Origin: JBNAGF01 sp049801055
GTDB lineage: Bacteria > Pseudomonadota > Alphaproteobacteria > Rhodobacterales > Rhodobacteraceae
Reading direction: 5' to 3'
Assembly (NCBI RefSeq): GCF_049801055.1
Contig: NZ_JBNAGF010000003.1
Coordinates: 124,001-188,000, forward strand
Length of the DNA: 64,000 bases
Positions 56,683-64,000 of the stretch are shown piece by piece (within the stretch, counting starts at the first letter, position 1; the number at the start of each line of letters is the position of its first letter). The translations under genes were made by a program, and so were the position numbers. The notes under the pieces were generated by a model. It was not told the origin of the DNA, did not search any database, and was given only the letters and a program-made list of their open reading frames with translations.

Positions 56683-58272
56683 ATGACCGATCTTCAACCC
56701 GTGCGCCGCGCGCTGCTTTCTGTTTCCGACAAGACCGGATTGATCGAACTGGGCACCGCGCTGGCAGGGCGTGGCGTGGAGCTCCTGTCGACCGGTGGGA
56801 CTGCCAAAGCGCTTCGCGAAGCGGGGCTTGAGGTTCGGGACGTTTCGGATGTGACCGGTTTTCCGGAAATGATGGATGGCCGGGTCAAGACGCTGCACCC
56901 CATGGTTCATGGCGGCCTTTTGGCCCTGCGTGACAATGGGGATCATGTTGCTGCGATGGAAAAGCACGGGATCGGTGGTATCGACCTGCTGGTCGTGAAC
57001 CTTTATCCGTTCGAGGCAACGGTAGCAAAGGGCGCCAATTATGACACCTGCATCGAGAACATTGATATCGGTGGTCCGGCGATGATCCGGGCCGCGGCCA
57101 AGAACCATGCGTTCGTCAATGTGGTCGTGGATGTCGAAGACTACGAAAAACTCCTTGGCGATATGGATCAGCACGACGGTGCCACCTGCCCGAAATTCCG
57201 CCGCAAGCTGGCACAGAAGGCCTATGCCCGGACGGCTGCTTACGACGCGGCTGTCTCGAACTGGTTGGCGGAAGCGTTGGAACTTGAGGCACCCAAGCGC
57301 CGGGCGTTTGCCGGCGAGCTGAAGCAAACTCTGCGCTATGGTGAGAATAGCCACCAGAAAGCTGCGTTTTACACCGACGGTTCCAACCGGTCGGGTGTAG
57401 CGACCGCCGAGCAGCTGCAGGGCAAAGAACTTTCCTACAACAACATCAACGACACCGATGCCGCCTATGAACTGGTCGCCGAATTCGATCCGGCGGACAG
57501 CGCGGCGGTTGCCATTATCAAGCATGCCAACCCGTGCGGCGTGGCAAGGGCATCGACGCTTGCCGAGGCGTATCAGAAGGCCTTTGATTGCGACCGGACG
57601 TCGGCCTTTGGCGGGATCGTAGCTTTGAATCGGGCGCTCGACGCGGAAACGGCCCGTAAGATCACCGAGATCTTCACCGAAGTGGTTATCGCACCCGGCG
57701 CCTCGGACGAGGCAAAAGAAATCTTTGCGGCTAAGTCGAATCTTCGCCTGCTGCTGTCCGACGGCCTGCCGGACACCCGCCAGCCGATCAAAGCTTTCAA
57801 GCAGGTCGCGGGCGGTATGTTGGTGCAGGACAAGGATGTCGGGTATGTCGGGCGGGAGGATCTGAAGGTCGTCACCGAGAAAGCCCCGACCGACGACCAG
57901 ATGCAGGATCTGCTGTTTGCGTGGAAAGTTGCCAAGCACGTAAAGTCGAATGCGATCGTCTACGTAAAGGACAATGCAACCGTAGGTGTCGGCGCCGGCC
58001 AGATGAGCCGCCTCGACAGTGCCAATGTTGCCGCATCCAAGGCAGAACGGATGGCCGCTGAACTTGGCCTGCCCGAAAGCCTCGCCAAAGGGTGCGCCGT
58101 GGCATCAGACGCGTTCTTTCCCTTCCCGGACGGGCTCTTGGAGGCCGCGGCAGCTGGCGGCACATGCGTGATTCAGCCCGGTGGCTCGATGCGGGATGAT
58201 GAGGTCATCAAGGCGGCTAACGAGGCCGGCCTTGCCATGGTCTTCACCGGCATGCGGCATTTCCGGCACTGA
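56683..58272 (+). CDS. purH: Bifunctional AICAR formyltransferase / IMP cyclohydrolase
   Basis: PurH does the last two steps of IMP synthesis. The 529-residue protein has the cyclohydrolase domain at the N-terminus (RALLSVSDKTGLIELG, LLSTGGTAKALREAG, DGRVKTLHPMVHGGLL) and the formyltransferase domain after about 200 (LRYGENSHQKAAFY, IIKHANPCGVARAS, FGGIVALNRALDAETA, VGVGAGQMSRLDSAN). The terminus AMVFTGMRHFRH is complete. The stop TGA overlaps the lspA ATG by one base. Confidence 0.98.
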   Translation: MTDLQPVRRALLSVSDKTGLIELGTALAGRGVELLSTGGTAKALREAGLEVRDVSDVTGFPEMMDGRVKTLHPMVHGGLLALRDNGDHVAAMEKHGIGGIDLLVVNLYPFEATVAKGANYDTCIENIDIGGPAMIRAAAKNHAFVNVVVDVEDYEKLLGDMDQHDGATCPKFRRKLAQKAYARTAAYDAAVSNWLAEALELEAPKRRAFAGELKQTLRYGENSHQKAAFYTDGSNRSGVATAEQLQGKELSYNNINDTDAAYELVAEFDPADSAAVAIIKHANPCGVARASTLAEAYQKAFDCDRTSAFGGIVALNRALDAETARKITEIFTEVVIAPGASDEAKEIFAAKSNLRLLLSDGLPDTRQPIKAFKQVAGGMLVQDKDVGYVGREDLKVVTEKAPTDDQMQDLLFAWKVAKHVKSNAIVYVKDNATVGVGAGQMSRLDSANVAASKAERMAAELGLPESLAKGCAVASDAFFPFPDGLLEAAAAGGTCVIQPGGSMRDDEVIKAANEAGLAMVFTGMRHFRH

Positions 58273-58760
58273 TGCCGATGCGCGCAACATTCTGGGCCGC
58301 GTTTTGGGCCTTTCTGATCGATCAGTTGAGTAAATATCTTGTGGTTCATGCCATGGACCTGTCGCGGGTCCACGTCATCAAAGTGTGGCCTCCGTTCCTG
58401 ACCTTTCGCTACGGCGAGAACCAGGGGATCAACTTTGGTCTCTTCCAGGATGACTCTGATCTGATGCGCTGGATCTTGGTCGGCTTCTCAGTGGCCGTCT
58501 GCATCGCGGTGATTTGGTGGGTGCGCCGTTGCAAGGGCGGTATCGGCATGCAAATCGGGGCCGGGTTGATGGTTGGTGGCGCACTTGGGAATGTGGTGGA
58601 CAGGCTGCTCTACGGATATGTTCTGGATTTTCTCAACATGTCCTGTTGCGGTATTGACAACCCTTATGTGTTCAACATTGCGGATGTGTTTATCTTTGGT
58701 GGTGCAGCGGCGCTGTTTCTGTTTGAACCTCGTGGGCAAAATCGCAAGAAAACGCCTTGA
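58272..58760 (+). CDS. lspA: Lipoprotein signal peptidase
   Basis: LspA removes the signal peptide from diacylated prolipoproteins in the inner membrane. The 162-residue protein has four predicted membrane helices and the two catalytic Asp motifs: GNVVDRLLYGYVLDFL and VFNIADVFIFGG. RYGENQGINFGLF in place of the common NxGAAFS is usual in Rhodobacteraceae. It is coupled to purH and followed after 77 bases by a lipoprotein gene, one of the substrates expected for it. Confidence 0.95.
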   Translation: MPMRATFWAAFWAFLIDQLSKYLVVHAMDLSRVHVIKVWPPFLTFRYGENQGINFGLFQDDSDLMRWILVGFSVAVCIAVIWWVRRCKGGIGMQIGAGLMVGGALGNVVDRLLYGYVLDFLNMSCCGIDNPYVFNIADVFIFGGAAALFLFEPRGQNRKKTP

Positions 58761-58837
58761 TCGGAAATGCACAAAAACGCCCCGTGACCTGCGCAGGCAA
58801 ATGGGGTAAAAACCGTCGAAACAGGCAGGAGAAGACC

Positions 58838-59353
58838 ATGCGTGTCGCGCTGGGACTTATCATATTGACTGCCGGGCTGGGCCTGGCAGGTTGTGCAAAC
58901 AAGGGATTGCGCGACCTGAAGGCGCCGGGGACGGGCCCTGATGAGTTCATGATTCAACCTGCCAAGCCGCTCACCGCGCCCAAGGATTACGCGGTTCTAC
59001 CGCCTCCAACGCCGGGTGGGCGTAACTTGACGGATATTAATCCGAATGCTGATGCTGTTGTCGCGCTCGGCGGGCGCGCTTCAGCGCTGGAAACATCTGG
59101 GATTCCGAGTTCGGACGCCGCGCTGGTGACTGCTTCGAGCCGATACGGCGTTGCGCAGGACGCCCGGGCTGTCATTGCATCAGAGGATGCCGAGTTTCGC
59201 AAGCGTCAGGGACGCATGACCCGGATCAAGCTGTTCCCGGTTGACCGGTACGAGCAGGTTTATCGCAAGGAAGCCCTGAGCCCGAGCCAACAAAACCAGC
59301 TGTTCCGAAACTCGGGCGCGGCGACGCCGTCTGCTCCGCCAGTGTCGGAATAA
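58838..59353 (+). CDS. DUF3035 lipoprotein
   Basis: This 171-residue lipoprotein of unknown function has the lipobox LAGC near residue 17 and the DUF3035 pattern just after it: GLRDLKAPGTGPDEFMIQ, KPLTAPKDYAVLPPPTPGGRN and a second part with DAEFRKRQGRM. The start at 58838 follows GCAGGAGAAG; the frame runs further upstream without similarity. It is always seen with lspA and the M16 pair in this group, so a shared envelope function is likely, but nothing shows what it is. Confidence 0.88.
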   Translation: MRVALGLIILTAGLGLAGCANKGLRDLKAPGTGPDEFMIQPAKPLTAPKDYAVLPPPTPGGRNLTDINPNADAVVALGGRASALETSGIPSSDAALVTASSRYGVAQDARAVIASEDAEFRKRQGRMTRIKLFPVDRYEQVYRKEALSPSQQNQLFRNSGAATPSAPPVSE

Positions 59354-59486
59354 CCCGAGCGCGGCCTTGCCAACGGTCGATCAGGTTTCGGTGAGTGCGG
59401 CTCACGCCAGATTAAATTCCGTTAACCTACCTTGAACATGCTTCGCCACACCGTAGTTTGTGACGGGCAGACAAGGAGGATCCTCT

Positions 59487-60842
59487 ATGTTTCAAAGGCT
59501 GGCGCTGGTCGCAACGCTGATGGCCGCCGCAATCCCCGCCGCGGCGTCGGAGGCGAATATGCAGACCGAAGAAGCCGTTACCACATTCGCACTGGACAAC
59601 GGCATGCAGGTGGTCGTGGTCGAAGATCATCGTGCGCCAGTGGTTCAGCACATGGTCTGGTATCGGATCGGTTCCGCTGACGAACCTGTCGGTTCCTCCG
59701 GTGTTGCCCATTTTCTCGAGCATCTTCTGTTCAAGGCCACCGACAATCTTGCTTCGGGCGAGCTGTCCGCAACGGTTGCGGCGAATGGTGGGCAGGATAA
59801 CGCCTTCACCAGCTATGATTACACTGCGTATTTTCAACGTGTTGCCGCTGACCGGTTGGAGTTGATGATGCAGATGGAGTCGGACCGGATGCAAAATCTC
59901 CGATTGACCGAAGCTGACATAGCAACGGAACGCGATGTCATTCTGGAAGAACGAAACCAGCGCACCGACAGCAACCCGCGCTCTCTCTTTGGAGAGCAGA
60001 TGAATGCCACCCAGTACTACAATCACCGTTACGGAGTGCCGGTCATCGGGTGGCGTCACGAAATGGAAACGCTTGATCTCGACGACGCGCTGGGTTTTTA
60101 CAAAACCTACTATGCCCCCAATAACGCCATTCTGGTGGTGTCCGGCGACGTCTATCCCGAGGACGTTAAACGCCTCGCGGAAACCTACTATGGCGTGATT
60201 CCGGCAAACCCCGACCTGCCAGAAAGGTTGCGCACACAGGAACCGCCCCAAACAGCCGCACGGCGTCTGAAATTCAAGGATGCGCGGGTGGCGCAGCCTT
60301 ATGTCCAGCGCAGCTATCTGGCGCCCGAGCGCGACGCCGGCGCGCAGGAGAAAGCCGCGGCGCTTTACCTTCTGGCGGAACTATTGGGCGGCGGAACCAC
60401 GTCGCATCTCGCGGAAAAGTTGCAGTTCGACAGCCGGACAGCCGTTTACACAGGGGCATTCTATAACGGCATGTCGCTGGATGATGCGACTTTTGATCTG
60501 ATAATCCTGCCGGCCGAGGGCGTGTCGCTCGAAGAGGCCGAGGCAGCCTTGGACGAGGCTGTGGCAGCTTTCATCGAAGAGGGCGTGGATGCGGATGATC
60601 TCGACCGGATCAAGATGCAGCTTCGCGCTGCGCAGATCTACGCACGCGACAACGTGGACAGCATTGCAAACCGTTATGGCCGAGCCCTGACCAGCGGTTT
60701 GACCGTCGAAGATGTCCAGGAGTGGCCGAGCATTCTTCAGGACGTGACCGGCGAAGATATCATTGCTGCGGCGCGATCGGTGCTGCGCCCTGAAACATCG
60801 GTGACCGGCTGGCTTATGCGTGCCGAGGAGGTGACCCAATGA
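59487..60842 (+). CDS. M16 family metallopeptidase (active subunit)
   Basis: This zinc peptidase of the pitrilysin family has 451 residues. It carries a signal peptide (MFQRLALVATLMAAAIPAAA) and the inverted HxxEH zinc motif HFLEH near residue 75 (SSGVAHFLEHLLF), with the third ligand Glu in ATERDVILEERNQR. The second M16 half (LAPERDAGAQEKAAALYLL) has the substrate-clamp part. It would form a periplasmic heterodimer with the next gene product. The start at 59487 follows AAGGAGGATCC. Targets are unknown. Confidence 0.94.
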   Translation: MFQRLALVATLMAAAIPAAASEANMQTEEAVTTFALDNGMQVVVVEDHRAPVVQHMVWYRIGSADEPVGSSGVAHFLEHLLFKATDNLASGELSATVAANGGQDNAFTSYDYTAYFQRVAADRLELMMQMESDRMQNLRLTEADIATERDVILEERNQRTDSNPRSLFGEQMNATQYYNHRYGVPVIGWRHEMETLDLDDALGFYKTYYAPNNAILVVSGDVYPEDVKRLAETYYGVIPANPDLPERLRTQEPPQTAARRLKFKDARVAQPYVQRSYLAPERDAGAQEKAAALYLLAELLGGGTTSHLAEKLQFDSRTAVYTGAFYNGMSLDDATFDLIILPAEGVSLEEAEAALDEAVAAFIEEGVDADDLDRIKMQLRAAQIYARDNVDSIANRYGRALTSGLTVEDVQEWPSILQDVTGEDIIAAARSVLRPETSVTGWLMRAEEVTQ

Positions 60843-62149
60843 AAGCTGTTCTTGCACTGATTTTGGCCTTGATGCTGGCCGTTCCGGCCACCGCTGAAGT
60901 CCGGATACAGGAAGTTACGTCCCCAAAGGGCATCAAAGCCTGGCTGGTAGAGGAGCATTCGATTCCCTTTACCGCGCTGGAGATCCGCTTTCGCGGTGGC
61001 ACGTCTCTGGATGCTCCAGACAGGCGCGGCTCCACCTACCTGATGGCTGCACTGATCGAAGAAGGGGCCGGGGAATTGGATGCCCGGACATTTGCCCGGG
61101 AACTGGAGGCGCTTGCGGCTTCGTTTTCCTATGACAGCAGCGACGATTCCCTCTCGGTTTCTGCCCGTTTCCTCACTGAAAACCGGGATGAGGCGGCAGA
61201 CCTTTTGCGGCTTTCTCTGCTTCAACCGCGGTTCGATCTTGAGGCGGTTGACCGGGTCCGGGCGCAGGTGCTCTCGGGGTTGAGGTCCGACTTGAAGGAT
61301 CCCAGCGCGATTGCAGGCCGCACTTTTTCGACCATGGCCTATGGCGACCATCCCTATGCCAGCGACGGAAAAGGCACGATTGAAAGCGTCCAGGCGTTGA
61401 CCCGCGAAGATATTGTTGCTGCACACAAGGGCGCGCTATCTTTGGATCGCATATATGTCAGCGCCGTTGGCGATATCACCGCAGAAGAACTTGGCAATTT
61501 ACTTGATCACCTTTTGGGCGACCTCCCGGAAACGGGCGCTCCGGTTCCCGCCAAGGCACAGGTGCAGATTGACGAAGGCACGACTGTTGTGGACTACGAT
61601 ACGCCTCAGTCCGTGGCGCTTTTTGCGCAGCCCGGAATGGAGCGGGACGATGACGACTTTTTTGCCGCCTACTTGCTGAATCATATTCTTGGGGGCGGAT
61701 CGTTCGAAAGTCGGCTCATGCACGAAGTGCGCGAGAAACGTGGTCTGACCTATGGCGTGTATTCCTATCTCGTGCCCAAGGATCTTGCCGCCGTTTACAT
61801 GGGCAGCGTTGCCTCTGCGAATGATCGCATTGCCGAAACAGTGCAGGTCATCCGGGACGAATGGGCGAAGATGGCAAAAGACGGCGTAACCGAAGAAGAA
61901 CTGCGCAACGCAAAGACCTATCTGACCGGAGCTTACCCCCTGCGGTTTGACGGGAACGGAAAGATCGCGTCGATCATGGTGGGCATGCAGATGGATAACC
62001 TGCCGATCGACTACATCGCCACCCGGAATGACAAGGTGAACGCAGTTACACTTGAGGATATCAACCGGGTTGCAAACGAATTGCTGCAACCCGAGAAACT
62101 CCATTTCGTGGTGGTTGGAAAACCGGAGGGGCTGAAAACCACAAACTGA
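60839..62149 (+). CDS. M16 family peptidase-like protein (inactive subunit)
   Basis: This 436-residue partner has a signal peptide (MKAVLALILALMLAVPATA) and the same two-domain M16 fold, but HxxEH is replaced by TYLMAALIEEG, so it cannot bind the zinc. Its C-terminal part keeps the Arg/Tyr substrate-binding element (MHEVREKRGLTYGVYSYL). Such active/inactive pairs, as in mitochondrial processing peptidase and many bacterial pairs, work as heterodimers. The ATG overlaps the stop of the active subunit by 4 bases, so the subunits are made in step. Confidence 0.94.
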   Translation: MKAVLALILALMLAVPATAEVRIQEVTSPKGIKAWLVEEHSIPFTALEIRFRGGTSLDAPDRRGSTYLMAALIEEGAGELDARTFARELEALAASFSYDSSDDSLSVSARFLTENRDEAADLLRLSLLQPRFDLEAVDRVRAQVLSGLRSDLKDPSAIAGRTFSTMAYGDHPYASDGKGTIESVQALTREDIVAAHKGALSLDRIYVSAVGDITAEELGNLLDHLLGDLPETGAPVPAKAQVQIDEGTTVVDYDTPQSVALFAQPGMERDDDDFFAAYLLNHILGGGSFESRLMHEVREKRGLTYGVYSYLVPKDLAAVYMGSVASANDRIAETVQVIRDEWAKMAKDGVTEEELRNAKTYLTGAYPLRFDGNGKIASIMVGMQMDNLPIDYIATRNDKVNAVTLEDINRVANELLQPEKLHFVVVGKPEGLKTTN

Positions 62150-62158
62150 ACTGCTCAC

Positions 62159-62202
62159 CTCTTGCCGGCGCGCCTTGCGGAGCAAGGTCTCGCCGGCAAG
62201 AG
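62159..62202. terminator. Long perfect inverted repeat between convergent genes
   Basis: CTCTTGCCGGCG (62159-62170) and CGCCGGCAAGAG (62191-62202) are exact complements over 12 bases. Inside the loop CCTTGC/GCAAGG (62173-62178 and 62182-62187) forms a second stem. No T run is on either side. The fold lies between the M16 operon end and the convergent SDR gene and probably marks transcript ends in both directions. Confidence 0.6.
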
Positions 62203-62257
62203 TTCGGAACAAATGGCGCTGGGTATCAAGCGCCCTTTGCTGTTCAGCTACGTGTGG

Positions 62258-63073
62258 TCAGGATTTGCCACCTGACATCGACCGCAGCATCTGGCCAATC
62301 ATCCGACCCGCTTGGCCTGAGCCGCGCTGATAGAGGGCACCATCCACTGACAGTACCGTGCCGCTAATGTAGCTCGCCATATCTGACCCAAGAAAGAGGC
62401 AGGCATTGGCGACATCCTCAGGTTGGCCCCAACGGCCCAGAGGGACATCTGCCTTGAATTTCTTTTCGGCGTCCGGAGATGGTGCCAGACGCTTGGCGCC
62501 TTCGGTGCCTTCGATGAAACCGGGCACAACCGAGTTTACCCGGATCCCCTCGACGCCCCATTCCAGCGCCAATGTGCGCGTGATCTGATCGACCCCGGCC
62601 TTTGCGGCACAGACATGGGCTTGCCCTTCGTAGGGAAGCCACGATTGCGGCGCCGAGATGTTGATTATGGATGCTCCGGGACGTTTCAGGAACGGGTATG
62701 CGCCCTTCATTACGTGGACCGTTCCCATCAGGTCGATATCGATCACCGTCTTGAAGGCATTAACTGACATTTCCGCTGTGAGGGCCGGGAAATTTCCGGC
62801 GGCGCCGGAAACCAGAACGTCAAACTCTCCCAATGCTGCGTTGATCTGGGCCAGGCCGTCCGCCACGGCATCGGGGTCACGAACATCAAAGGTCAAACCA
62901 ACGGCCTCGGTCGCGCCAGCTGTCTTAAGGGCCGCAACCGTATCATCTACCTTGTCCTGACTGCGACTGGCCACGGCCAGTTTTGCTCCGGCACTGGCAA
63001 AGGCCTCTGCAATGCCACGGTTGATGCCACTCGTGCCGCCTATAACGACGACAGTTTTTCCCGCAAAATTCAT
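62258..63073 (-). CDS. SDR family oxidoreductase, 2,4-dienoyl-CoA-reductase-like
   Basis: This 271-residue short-chain dehydrogenase has the NAD(P) motif VVVIGGTSGINRGIAEAFA and the NNAG-type LVSGAAGNFPALTAEMS. The usual YxxxK is altered: in QAHVCAAKAGVDQITR the Lys is kept but Val stands where Tyr should be. This, with RVNSVVPGFIEGTEGAKRLAP, is the mark of peroxisomal-type 2,4-dienoyl-CoA reductases, so reduction of dienoyl-CoA in unsaturated fatty acid oxidation is the best guess. It follows the aldehyde dehydrogenase gene on the same strand by 29 bases. Confidence 0.85.
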   Translation of the reverse strand: MNFAGKTVVVIGGTSGINRGIAEAFASAGAKLAVASRSQDKVDDTVAALKTAGATEAVGLTFDVRDPDAVADGLAQINAALGEFDVLVSGAAGNFPALTAEMSVNAFKTVIDIDLMGTVHVMKGAYPFLKRPGASIINISAPQSWLPYEGQAHVCAAKAGVDQITRTLALEWGVEGIRVNSVVPGFIEGTEGAKRLAPSPDAEKKFKADVPLGRWGQPEDVANACLFLGSDMASYISGTVLSVDGALYQRGSGQAGRMIGQMLRSMSGGKS

Positions 63074-63102
63074 TCGATACCTTCCGGTTAATTTGCCGGG
63101 GC

Positions 63103-64000
63103 CTACTCTCCGTAGGGAACCCAGATGTTTTTCACCTCGGTCGACTCTAGCAGGAAACGCCGGCTGTGATCCTGAAACCAGTCACAGGACGCAGCGTTGT
63201 TCACCCATGTGCGTTTTAGATTGCCGGCTGAACCGGTTTCCACGGCACCCGAAAGGTCGGTTGATGAAAAACTCCATACCGCATCGACGTTTAAGTGCTC
63301 GGAAAGTGGTTTCGCGATTTCGGAATGGTTCCCTGTCAGGATGTTGACCACGCCTGCCGGAACGTCCGAAGTCTCGAGGACCTGGTAGAAATCTGTCGCG
63401 GCCAAAGGATAGGGTTCGCTTGCAGCAAGCACCACACGATTGCCCATGGCCATCGCCGGAGCCATCGCTGAAACCAGACCCAGCAGGGGGGCCTCGTCAG
63501 CGCACAGCACCCCGATCACCCCGACAGGCTCGTTCATGGCGATGGCCACGCCGCGGATCGGAACCCCGTGCACTTTGCCATCATACTTGTCAGCCCATGC
63601 CGCGGCGGTGAAGAGGCGCTGTATCGACGCCTCGACTTCTTTGGCGCCTCCTCGTTTTCCGGTCATCGAGTCAATCCGCTTAGCCAATTCGTCCGAACGG
63701 GCCGCAAGGTTCTCGGCGATGTAATACAGGATCTGTGCCCGCAAATGCCCGGTCGTCTTGCTCCATGCTTTGGCCCCTGCGGCGGCCTCAACGGCGTTTC
63801 GAACGTCTTTTCGGTTGGCAAGCCCGACATGGCCCAACAGACCGGACCGACCCCAGACCGGCCGCGAATAACCGCCATCAGGTCTTGCCTGTTTGCCACC
63901 AACATACATCTTGGCTGTTCGATCAATCGCATCTACCGAAGAACCTTCACCGGTTTCAGCTTCCAGTCTGTTCAGGGGTTTCGATTTGCCCTTGGCTTTT
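63103..64000 (-). CDS. Aldehyde dehydrogenase, C-terminal part of a two-domain protein (cut by window edge)
   Basis: The frame runs open past the window edge, so only about 298 C-terminal codons are seen. After a Lys-rich linker (KAKGKSKPLN) comes a second aldehyde-dehydrogenase-like domain: MYVGGKQARPDGGYSRPVWG, NRKDVRNAVEAAAGAKAWSKTTGHLRAQI (in parts) and VGVIGVLCADEAPLLGLVSA. It lacks a clear ELGGK motif and catalytic-Cys loop, so this half is probably inactive or regulatory, as in the roughly 780-residue double ALDH proteins of Rhodobacteraceae. The active half would lie beyond 64000. Confidence 0.85.
   Translation of the reverse strand, partial: KAKGKSKPLNRLEAETGEGSSVDAIDRTAKMYVGGKQARPDGGYSRPVWGRSGLLGHVGLANRKDVRNAVEAAAGAKAWSKTTGHLRAQILYYIAENLAARSDELAKRIDSMTGKRGGAKEVEASIQRLFTAAAWADKYDGKVHGVPIRGVAIAMNEPVGVIGVLCADEAPLLGLVSAMAPAMAMGNRVVLAASEPYPLAATDFYQVLETSDVPAGVVNILTGNHSEIAKPLSEHLNVDAVWSFSSTDLSGAVETGSAGNLKRTWVNNAASCDWFQDHSRRFLLESTEVKNIWVPYGE

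Noticed and set aside
56548..57939. A 463-codon minus-strand frame across purH
   Set aside because: It is antisense to an intact purH and lacks coding character.
1..64000. tRNA, rRNA, CRISPR, prophage or insertion-sequence signals
   Set aside because: I looked through the intergenic gaps for cloverleaf T-loop motifs, regular spaced repeats, transposase motifs and integrase genes and saw none.

Overview
The window is a contiguous chromosomal segment, roughly 60 % GC by eye, from an alphaproteobacterium of the Rhodobacteraceae, most likely the marine Roseobacter group. Several lines of evidence point there: the conserved local orders DUF3576-leuS-lptE-holA, amidase-aminotransferase-ftsK-lolA and rsmB-heparinase-purH-lspA-DUF3035-M16-M16; a rhodobacterial type porin; short DUF lipoproteins; and several genes for methylated-amine and phosphonate use. 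I see no rRNA, tRNA, CRISPR array, prophage or insertion sequence. Genes are densely packed, often with ATGA stop/start overlaps, and nearly all of them can be assigned to a family.

Layout. 1-4.2 kb (minus): DNA polymerase III delta (cut by the edge), LptE, LeuRS and a lipoprotein. 4.5-8.7 kb: porin, YggS, an L,D-transpeptidase, a RibA with a degenerate N-terminal domain and an OmpR-type response regulator, followed by a candidate small RNA. 9-19.9 kb: xthA, thioredoxin-TPR chaperone, Lon-substrate-domain protein, Trm112-like protein, ubiquinone hydroxylase, amidase, aminotransferase, FtsK, LolA and a lytic transglycosylase. 20-25.5 kb: HspQ, gamma-glutamyltransferase, an RsbW/STAS-like pair, thiolase, free-Met-sulfoxide reductase and DUF1294.

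25.5-34.7 kb is a catabolic island: XRE-cupin regulator, GFA-family formaldehyde/glutathione enzyme, dimethylglycine-dehydrogenase-like enzyme, medium-chain reductase, homocysteine S-methyltransferase, GlxA/GbdR-type AraC regulator and a sarcosine-dehydrogenase-like enzyme. Together these could demethylate glycine betaine to glycine. At 51.1-52.9 kb two overlapping genes look like TmpB and TmpA, the two non-haem iron oxygenases that turn 2-(trimethylamino)ethylphosphonate into glycine betaine plus phosphate. The two loci could therefore feed one another.

34.8-42.7 kb holds mixed accessory genes: two SGNH proteins, an NTF2-like protein, an RluA synthase, a fucosyltransferase, an aldehyde dehydrogenase under a TetR-like operator, a 1-Cys peroxiredoxin and a GT25 glycosyltransferase. 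42.8-50.2 kb is the translation/RNA-decay block rbfA-truB-rpsO-pnp, in which extra genes are interleaved. 50.3-64 kb contains dapB, tmpAB, an SdhAF4-like protein, rsmB, heparinase-like, purH, lspA, a lipoprotein, an active/inactive M16 peptidase pair, a dienoyl-CoA-reductase-like SDR and the C-terminal part of a double aldehyde dehydrogenase.

All calls come from reading the translated sequence. Family names and pathway statements are from general knowledge; no database search was possible.
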